Positions 1 to 4,048 of a stretch of DNA of 5,317 nt are shown piece by piece. This DNA is from Cyanobacteria bacterium T3Sed10_344R1 (GTDB lineage Bacteria > Cyanobacteriota > Cyanobacteriia > Phormidesmidales > Phormidesmidaceae): NCBI GenBank assembly GCA_003566335.1, contig PXDR01000300.1, forward strand, positions 1-5,317, in the 5' to 3' direction. A program made the translations under genes and the position numbers. The notes below the pieces were generated by a model. The model saw nothing but the letters and a program-made list of their open reading frames with translations. It did no database searches and was not told the DNA's origin. Position 1 is the stretch's first letter. Every line of letters begins with the position of its first letter.

Positions 1-363
1 AGTGGCTAAAAACCGCTCGGCCACCTGCTGTAAGCGCTGCTCAATTTCGGTGGCGCGCTGCTGGGCCGACACCCCATCCTGGCCGCCATTGCGTTGACTG
101 GGGGCCGCTACCGAAAACAGGGTGCGACCATCTAGCCGGACGCTAGCGGTTTGAGGGGAGTCTGCGTTTGAAAATAGATCGGGAACCTGAGACGAGTTGG
201 CAATCCGCTCAAAGGACTCTTGCACCAAACCCACAACCCCCCCTTCATTGGCGATCGCAGGCTGAGGAGACAGCAGGGCGAGGCTAAAGGCTGCGATCGC
301 ACCCCAGATCAGACCAAGGCACCAGCGCTGCTGGCGGCGGTGGGTTTTACGAGTTCGAACCAT
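1..363 (-). CDS. Exported protein, N-terminal part; probable MscS-family mechanosensitive channel
   Basis: The frame is open from an ATG at 363 to the window edge, giving 121 residues with no stop; the C-terminal part lies outside. Residues 1-13 are strongly basic, 16-31 are hydrophobic, and PAIA at 35-38 followed by NE is a good signal peptidase I site, so the mature part should be exported. The mature part has V-R-L-D-G-R-T-L-F at 75-83 and a glutamine-rich segment with E-I-E-Q-R-L at 106-111. From memory, this pattern (a short 'LDG..LF' strand, then a helix with 'ER..I..RL') is typical of the periplasmic N-terminal region of cyanobacterial MscS-type channels. If correct, the missing part would hold the membrane helices and the MscS pore domain, and the role would be release of solutes on osmotic downshock. 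The start is supported by AGGA at 373-376, nine bases upstream. Two HIP1 sites lie inside the signal peptide region. The family is an inference from a weak N-terminal match; the exported nature is firmer. Confidence 0.6.
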   Translation of the reverse strand, partial: MVRTRKTHRRQQRWCLGLIWGAIAAFSLALLSPQPAIANEGGVVGLVQESFERIANSSQVPDLFSNADSPQTASVRLDGRTLFSVAAPSQRNGGQDGVSAQQRATEIEQRLQQVAERFLAT

Positions 364-406
364 AGGGAAACGTCCTGATTGCAGTGAACCATCCAAGAGA
401 CGGTGC

Positions 407-433
407 CTGAAGCCAGGGAATCCCTAGCTTCAG
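407..433. repeat. Near-perfect 27-bp palindrome in the leader of the channel-like gene
   Basis: The arms are CTGAAGC (407-413) with GCTTCAG (427-433), and AGGGA (415-419) with TCCCT (421-425), separated by one mismatch (414/426) and one central base. A third copy of the outer arm, TGAAGC at 441-446, can also pair with GCTTCA at 427-432, so two hairpins compete for the same arm. The palindrome lies 44-70 bases upstream of the ATG at 363, where it could be an operator or a leader RNA structure. No T-run follows on either strand, so a classical terminator is unlikely. Confidence 0.6.
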
Positions 434-521
434 ACAGTTTTGAAGCAACAAAACTTCATAAGTTCCCCCAACCTTAGCGCACTACCTCGGGAAAATTGAA
501 CGGGGTAGCGCGGGCTCTTTT

Positions 522-540
522 GACGATGTTTTTCGTCGTC
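522..540. repeat. Small hairpin downstream of the lipoprotein gene
   Basis: GACGATG (522-528) can pair with CGTCGTC (534-540) across five T bases, with one pair that is G-U in plus-strand RNA and mismatched in minus-strand RNA. It sits 33-51 bases beyond the lipoprotein stop and could mark the end of that transcript, but it has no T-tract in the relevant direction, so the terminator role is weak. Confidence 0.25.
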
Positions 541-572
541 GGTCAGCGTCAGGATCGTCTCGGGGTTCCAGG

Positions 573-1430
573 TTAGAGCGGCGGAATCTCGACCGATAGC
601 CGATACCCCGCATTTCCTCGGGTGCCTCCCACTAAAATTTGATACTCCCCGGTGTGGGGCAGAAATAGCTCCGCTTCGGTGCTTTCTCGGGTCAAAATCA
701 ACCCGCTGGGGGTAATCACGTCAAAGACCGCATTGTTTTCCACTGCGGTGATCGATAGCAGCATTTGCTGGCCGCCTTCAGCCCGGATGAGGTAGCGATT
801 GCGCTCTGCACGCACCACTCCGTTCTCAACCACGGCCTGACTGGTGCCGGGCTCGAATTGCAGGGTCTCGGTGTTGATTACCGTGGGCGCATCTAGCAAA
901 TCTGCGGCCTCTAAGCCGTCTTCATCCTGAAAGCCTAGGCTGGCCTCGGCACAGTCGATCGCATCTAAGCGCGTATCGGCATCCTGCACCACGGCAGTTG
1001 GGGTGACTTGCCAGGTCTCTGAACTTTCCTGTTGGTCATATTCAATCCAGGTCGTCAGGGTCAGATCAACCTCGCCTTGGTCTAGGGTGCCTTCAAACTT
1101 CTGAACGTAGGACGTGAAGTACCCCTCCGCAGGGTTTTGGATCGAAAACAGACCGTCGCCCGTGACCTGCTGCTGGTCGTCAACTGTTAATCGCAGCACC
1201 CCCCCCAAAACACCGTCATCTAGGCCATAGCAGTAGCGGCCTGGGGCTAGGGCCGTGGCAGAGTCTTCAGCTTCTGTGGCGTCGGTGGTGTCAGTGGTGT
1301 CCTCAGGGGTTTCTGTGGCGGGTGGTTCTGTGGACGTAGACGTTTCCGGTTCTGGCGGCGAACAGGCCAGTAGACCCGTCAGACTCAGGCCGATGAGGGC
1401 AAGTTGAGGTGAAGTAAATCGGAAAATCAT
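573..1430 (-). CDS. Lipoprotein of unknown function with C-terminal PPC-like domain
   Basis: The product is 285 residues. Residues 1-23 form a lipoprotein signal: R4, a hydrophobic stretch at 9-21, and L-L-A-C ending at C23, which would be lipidated (leucine at -2 is tolerated but not the commonest choice). Residues 24-60 are a flexible linker rich in Thr, Glu, Asp and Pro. A central region at about 60-165 has beta-type patterning and two cysteines, C67 (in R-Y-C-Y) and C160 (in I-D-C-A), which could form a disulfide; I do not recognise this region. Residues 190-285, starting F-E-P-G-T-S, have the pattern of the PPC-like beta-sandwich seen at the end of many cyanobacterial exported proteins (R-Y-L-I-R-A, N-A-V-F-D-V, G-G-T-R-G-N-A). 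I chose the start at 1430 because it puts the lipoprotein signal at the N-terminus, has AAGGG at 1440-1444 nine bases upstream, and follows a plausible promoter. The frame is open upstream to an ATG at 1553, but that would bury the lipobox about 60 residues in. No function can be assigned. Confidence 0.85.
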   Translation of the reverse strand: MIFRFTSPQLALIGLSLTGLLACSPPEPETSTSTEPPATETPEDTTDTTDATEAEDSATALAPGRYCYGLDDGVLGGVLRLTVDDQQQVTGDGLFSIQNPAEGYFTSYVQKFEGTLDQGEVDLTLTTWIEYDQQESSETWQVTPTAVVQDADTRLDAIDCAEASLGFQDEDGLEAADLLDAPTVINTETLQFEPGTSQAVVENGVVRAERNRYLIRAEGGQQMLLSITAVENNAVFDVITPSGLILTRESTEAELFLPHTGEYQILVGGTRGNAGYRLSVEIPPL

Positions 1431-1458
1431 TCTGGAAAACCCTTGAAACGGTGGCTTC

Positions 1459-1487
1459 CCTATAATCATCAGTCCCCAGCAGCCCAA
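1459..1487 (-). promoter_or_regulatory. Candidate promoter of the lipoprotein gene
   Basis: On the minus strand TTGGGC (1482-1487) and TATAGG (1459-1464) are separated by 17 bases, matching 3/6 and 4/6 of the sigma-70-type -35 and -10 consensus. Transcription would begin near 1450, leaving about 20 bases before the ATG at 1430. This start point would exclude the in-frame ATGs at 1469, 1514 and 1553 from the transcript. The match is modest and read by eye. Confidence 0.35.
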
Positions 1488-1560
1488 TTCCAGAGAAAAG
1501 ACTTGGAGGTTCATGAAGGGGATCAGAACTGCGGCCACTGACAGCGCGCCCATACAAGAC

Positions 1561-1597
1561 AGCGCCCTCTCCAGGGATTGAGTCGGGAGAGGGCGCT
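1561..1597 (-). terminator. Strong hairpin, probable terminator of the peroxiredoxin gene
   Basis: AGCGCCCTCTCC (1561-1572) pairs perfectly with GGAGAGGGCGCT (1586-1597), giving a 12-bp GC-rich stem with a 13-base loop. It starts 48 bases past the peroxiredoxin stop and lies before the lipoprotein promoter, the expected place for a terminator separating the two minus-strand units. The sequence after it on the minus strand (GTCTTGTAT) is only weakly T-rich. Cyanobacteria lack Rho, so a strong stem with a poor T-tract may still be the working terminator. Confidence 0.65.
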
Positions 1598-1644
1598 GGG
1601 CTTGGGTTTGTGACTTTTATGACTGAGGCAAGACCGCCGCAGAG

Positions 1645-2112
1645 TTAGCTGGCTTGCTGAAGCTGTTTCAGCACGGTCAGGGCTTCGGTGATGTGGGCCT
1701 TGGGGTTGAACTGGCTATTGAAGATATGGCGGACTGTGCCGTCTTTGTCGATCACATAGGTGACGCGACCGGGCAGTAGGCCGAGCAAGCTGCCGGGGAC
1801 GCCGTACTGCTTGCGCACCTGGCTGTCGTTGTCGCACAGCAGGGTGAAGGGCAGGCCATGTTTAGCGGCAAACCGGCGGTGGGAGGCGACGGAATCGCTG
1901 CTGATGCCGATGACTTTTGCGCCAGCTTGGGCAAAGTCTTCGTAGCTGTCGCGAAAGCTGCAGGATTCGGTGGTGCAGCCGGGGGTGTCGTCTTTGGGAT
2001 AGAAGTAGAGCACTACAGCAGTTTGCCCTTTGAAGTCACTCAGGCGAATGGTTTCGCCATTTTGAGACATCAGCTGAAAATCGGGGGCGGAATCACCAAC
2101 TTTGACGGCCAT
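1645..2112 (-). CDS. bcp: Peroxiredoxin Q / Bcp-type thiol peroxidase
   Basis: The product is a 155-residue thioredoxin-fold peroxidase, the usual length for the Bcp/PrxQ family. It reduces hydrogen peroxide and organic hydroperoxides using electrons from thioredoxin, in the cytoplasm (no signal peptide). The peroxidatic cysteine is C46 in the family motif P39-x3-T43-x2-C46; C51, five residues later, is the resolving cysteine of the typical PrxQ intramolecular disulfide. R116 (P-G-R-V-T-Y-V-I-D) fits the conserved active-site arginine. A third cysteine, C93, lies in L-L-C-D-N-D. The N-terminus M-A-V-K-V-G-D-S-A-P-D-F matches the family start, so the ATG at 2112 is right, although no strong Shine-Dalgarno sequence precedes it. 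The gene is divergent from the cryptochrome gene across a 325-base gap and ends before a strong hairpin, so it is probably monocistronic. Family assignment is secure; the choice between the names bcp and prxQ is convention. Confidence 0.96.
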   Translation of the reverse strand: MAVKVGDSAPDFQLMSQNGETIRLSDFKGQTAVVLYFYPKDDTPGCTTESCSFRDSYEDFAQAGAKVIGISSDSVASHRRFAAKHGLPFTLLCDNDSQVRKQYGVPGSLLGLLPGRVTYVIDKDGTVRHIFNSQFNPKAHITEALTVLKQLQQAS

Positions 2113-2262
2113 AGGACAGTTCTAGGAATCGAAAAAAGGAACGACGAGGTGGAAATGGGTTGCAGAATGCGCAGTGGAGTGGATTAAGTTGCGGTACTAA
2201 GCTTCGAGTTGAAAAGGCCCTGGGGAAGCAGGGTCTGGAGAACCGCAATTAACCGGCCACAA

Positions 2263-2288
2263 ATTGTTAACTTGTGTATTGTTAACTT
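2263..2288. repeat. Direct repeat ATTGTTAACTT x2
   Basis: Two identical 11-base copies, at 2263-2273 and 2278-2288, have a 15-base period; each contains the palindrome GTTAAC. They lie 150-175 bases upstream of both flanking starts, so they could be paired binding sites of a regulator acting on one or both genes. The repeat itself is certain; the role is inferred. Confidence 0.6.
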
Positions 2289-2365
2289 AAGTCAAGCACT
2301 CTCACCACCTTAACGATTCTTGTGGGGTTATGACAATGAAGCATAGCAATTTGTCTATATCCGAT

Positions 2366-2373
2366 GCGATCGC
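2366..2373. repeat. HIP1 octamer (one of five)
   Basis: GCGATCGC here and at 251-258, 293-300, 2644-2651 and 3336-3343. Five copies in 5.3 kb is far more than expected by chance for an 8-base word (about one per 65 kb at even composition) and is a hallmark of many cyanobacterial genomes. This copy is in the divergent promoter gap; the others are inside genes. Confidence 0.85.
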
Positions 2374-2380
2374 AGTTCAA

Positions 2381-2398
2381 GGTGATTTCCGTTGATTT
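2381..2398 (+). promoter_or_regulatory. Tandem octamers with 10-base period upstream of the cryptochrome gene
   Basis: GGTGATTT (2381-2388) and GTTGATTT (2391-2398) differ at one base and are separated by two bases, so they repeat once per helical turn. This 8+2+8 spacing is the layout bound by OmpR/PhoB-type response regulators, and it is the layout of the cyanobacterial HLR1 site of RpaB, but the bases match HLR1 only in part (4/8 and 5/8). It may be a regulator site 39-57 bases before the ATG, or chance. Confidence 0.25.
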
Positions 2399-2437
2399 AG
2401 CAGCACTGAGTATTTTTGCGGGGCATTTTCTGGCGTC

Positions 2438-3901
2438 ATGCGTATTCTGCTTTGGTATCGCAATGATTTACGGCTGCATGATCACGAGCCGCTGCATCGA
2501 GCGTTAGAAACTGCGACCCACGTTTTGCCGCTGTATTGCATTGATCCCCGTCAGTTTGGTCAAACGCAGTTTGGCTTTGCCAAGACGGGGCCGTTTCGGG
2601 CGCAGTTTTTGCAGGAAAGTTGGGCGGACTTGCGGGCTAAGTTGCGATCGCATTCCAGTGACCTAATCCTGCGCCAAGGCCAACCCGAAGACATCATCCC
2701 GGCCTTGGTTAAACAGCACCAGATTGACCGGGTGTACTTCTACGAAGAGGTGACCGCAGAGGAAATCGCCGTAGACCAAGCGGTGGAGGCAAAGCTGGCT
2801 CAGCTCGGGGTGAAAACCGAAGTGTTTTGGGGCGCAACCCTCTATCACCCGGATGACCTGCCCTTTGCCCTGGGCAAACTGCCCGATGTATTTACCCGCT
2901 TCCGCAAGCAGGTAGAAAAGGTCTGGGCGGTGTACCCGCCCTTCCCCACCCCGACCCAACTGCCGCCCCTGCCGGAGGGCGTGGAGTCAGGGGAACTGCC
3001 CAGCTTAGGGGGTCTGGGGATTGAGCCACCCAAGGCTGATCCCCGAGGCGTTTTGGGGTTTAAAGGCGGCGAAACCGCTGGGCTGGCCCGGCTACAGCAT
3101 TACCTCTGGGACAGTGATTGCCTTAGCCGCTACAAAGAAACCCGCAATGGCATGTTGGGGGCGGATTATTCCTCAAAGTTTTCTGCCTGGTTGGCCCTAG
3201 GCTGTTTGTCGCCCCGGCAGGTTTACGCCGCTGTGCAGCAGTACGAGCAGGAGCGGGTGAAGAATGACTCGACCTATTGGCTGGTGTTTGAGCTGCTGTG
3301 GCGGGACTACTTTCGGTTTGTCTGCGCTCGATATTGCGATCGCATCTTTTATCCCAGCGGCATTCGCGGTCTCAAGGTTGACTGGCAGCAGGACTGGGAT
3401 CGGTTTGAGGCATGGCGACAGGGCCGCACGGGGTTTCCCCTAGTGGACGCCAACATGCGGGAACTGGCCGCCACTGGCGTTATGTCCAATCGCGGTCGGC
3501 AGAACGTCGCCAGCTTTTTGACCAAAAACCTGGGCATCGACTGGCGCATGGGGGCGGAATGGTTTGAGTCGCTGCTGGTGGACTATGACGTGTGCAGCAA
3601 TTACGGCAATTGGAACTACACCGCCGGGGTGGGCAACGATGCCCGCAACTTCCGCTACTTCAACATCCCCAAGCAGTCGAAGGACTACGACCCTAACGGC
3701 GACTATGTGAAGCATTGGCTGCCGGAGTTGGGCAATCTGCCCGCGAAGAAAGTCCATCAGCCCTGGACGCTGCAGTCGGTGGAGCAAAAGCGGTTTGGCC
3801 TCACCCTGGGCGTGGACTATCCCAACCCAGTGGTGGATTTAGACAAGTCGGTCAAAGCCAACGAACGGCGCTACAATGCGGCCCTGGCTCAGCTGCCTTA
3901 G
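2438..3901 (+). CDS. cry: DASH-type cryptochrome / single-strand DNA photolyase
   Basis: The 487-residue product is a full-length member of the cryptochrome/photolyase family, DASH subgroup, close to the length of Synechocystis sll1629. The N-terminal Rossmann-like antenna domain (about 1-135, opening R-I-L-L-W-Y-R-N-D-L-R-L-H-D) is followed by a linker and a helical FAD-binding domain (about 210-487). FAD-site motifs are Y232-K-E-T-R-N-G-M, S245-S-K-F, W288-R-D-Y-F-R-F and D337-A-N-M-R. N388 aligns with the flavin N5-contacting Asn of E. coli photolyase, and W392, W369 and W326 align with its electron-transfer Trp triad. The ending N-D-A-R-N-F-R-Y-F-N with I-P-K-Q-S-K-D-Y-D-P is typical of DASH proteins. 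Family members bind FAD and usually methenyltetrahydrofolate, repair cyclobutane dimers in single-stranded DNA, and in cyanobacteria have been linked to regulation. The ATG at 2438 matches the family N-terminus and an in-frame TGA lies upstream; the ribosome site is poor. Divergent from the peroxiredoxin gene, convergent with trpE. No missing key residue seen. Confidence 0.96.
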   Translation: MRILLWYRNDLRLHDHEPLHRALETATHVLPLYCIDPRQFGQTQFGFAKTGPFRAQFLQESWADLRAKLRSHSSDLILRQGQPEDIIPALVKQHQIDRVYFYEEVTAEEIAVDQAVEAKLAQLGVKTEVFWGATLYHPDDLPFALGKLPDVFTRFRKQVEKVWAVYPPFPTPTQLPPLPEGVESGELPSLGGLGIEPPKADPRGVLGFKGGETAGLARLQHYLWDSDCLSRYKETRNGMLGADYSSKFSAWLALGCLSPRQVYAAVQQYEQERVKNDSTYWLVFELLWRDYFRFVCARYCDRIFYPSGIRGLKVDWQQDWDRFEAWRQGRTGFPLVDANMRELAATGVMSNRGRQNVASFLTKNLGIDWRMGAEWFESLLVDYDVCSNYGNWNYTAGVGNDARNFRYFNIPKQSKDYDPNGDYVKHWLPELGNLPAKKVHQPWTLQSVEQKRFGLTLGVDYPNPVVDLDKSVKANERRYNAALAQLP

Positions 3902-3903
3902 TG

Positions 3904-3935
3904 CTCTGTCAGTCCTAAATTTTAGGATCACAGAG
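3904..3935 (+). terminator. Nested hairpin after the cryptochrome gene
   Basis: CTCTGT (3904-3909) pairs with ACAGAG (3930-3935), and inside it TCCTAAA (3913-3919) pairs with TTTAGGA (3921-3927) around a single central base, with a small internal loop between the stems. It begins three bases after the cryptochrome stop. No T-run follows, so it is not a textbook intrinsic terminator, but its place in a convergent gap makes transcript termination the likeliest role. The symmetry would also work for transcripts arriving from trpE. Confidence 0.5.
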
Positions 3936-3945
3936 ACCTCTAAAG

Positions 3946-4011
3946 ACCCTTCGACAAGCTCAGGGTGACCGGACTCGTAACCGTTCGGGCTGAGCTTGTC
4001 GAAGCCCGAAC
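3946..4011. repeat. Paired palindromic (REP-like) element in the convergent gap
   Basis: CTTCGACAAGCTCAG (3949-3963) recurs as its perfect reverse complement at 3990-4004, giving 15-bp arms around a 26-base loop. Each arm also sits in its own short stem: ACCCT (3946-3950) with AGGGT (3962-3966) on the left, and GTTCGGGC (3983-3990) with GCCCGAAC (4004-4011) on the right. The large hairpin and the two small ones use the same bases and exclude each other. Two head-to-head copies of a small palindromic unit is the architecture of REP/BIME elements. I recall this core as a dispersed intergenic repeat in several bacterial groups, but its copy number here cannot be seen. It may also help end transcription from both flanking genes. 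Confidence 0.75.
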
Positions 4012-4048
4012 AGCGGAGCAGGCACCTTATTTCTCTGCGAGTCCCTTA

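Larger units (their letters stand above)
364..572. other. Intergenic gap upstream of the channel-like gene, hairpin-rich
   Basis: This 209-base gap lies between the lipoprotein stop and the start of the channel-like gene, both on the minus strand. I see no gene in it. It holds the palindrome at 407-433 with overlapping GAAGC/GCTTC copies, a small inverted repeat AACTT-CAT-AAGTT at 452-464, an imperfect stem pairing 482-489 with 501-508, and a stem pairing 522-528 with 534-540 across a five-T loop. The last two stems each contain one pair that is G-U only in plus-strand RNA. No convincing -35/-10 pair could be read for the minus-strand gene, although the length of the gap suggests it has its own promoter. 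Confidence 0.5.
2113..2437. promoter_or_regulatory. Divergent regulatory gap between peroxiredoxin and cryptochrome genes
   Basis: I see no gene in these 325 bases, which must hold the promoters of both flanking genes. From left to right: a possible long stem pairing TTGCGGT (2189-2195) with ACCGCAA (2242-2248), enclosing a second stem pairing 2215-2222 with 2229-2236; the 11-base direct repeat at 2263-2288; a minus-strand TTGACT (2290-2295) that resembles a -35 box but has no good -10 at normal spacing; TATATC at 2356-2361, a possible -10 for the cryptochrome gene, with ATGACA (2330-2335) 20 bases before it, longer than usual; a HIP1 octamer at 2366-2373; and the ten-base-period repeat at 2381-2398. 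The promoter boxes are weak readings. Confidence 0.5.

Noticed and set aside
1303..1557. Minus-strand frame of 84 codons starting just after the 1561-1597 hairpin
   Set aside because: It overlaps the lipoprotein gene in another frame, runs through its promoter and signal region, and its translation resembles no protein I know.
1858..2187. Plus-strand open frame of 109 codons opposite the peroxiredoxin gene
   Set aside because: It is the complement of a well-matched bcp/prxQ gene, and its translation is Gly/Ala-rich with no recognisable motif.
2263..2298. The GTTAAC repeats as an NtcA or LexA box
   Set aside because: The sequence does not fit GTA-N8-TAC for NtcA or the cyanobacterial LexA pattern.
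2113..2437. tRNA, riboswitch or CRISPR array in the divergent gap
   Set aside because: No cloverleaf, no recognisable aptamer core and only two copies of each short repeat are present.
3440..3787. Minus-strand frame of 115 codons opposite the cryptochrome gene
   Set aside because: It lies wholly inside the conserved FAD domain coding region and has no ribosome site or family features.
3946..4011. Inverted repeat as ends of an insertion sequence
   Set aside because: Only 26 bases lie between the arms, there is no transposase, and no target duplication is visible at the borders.
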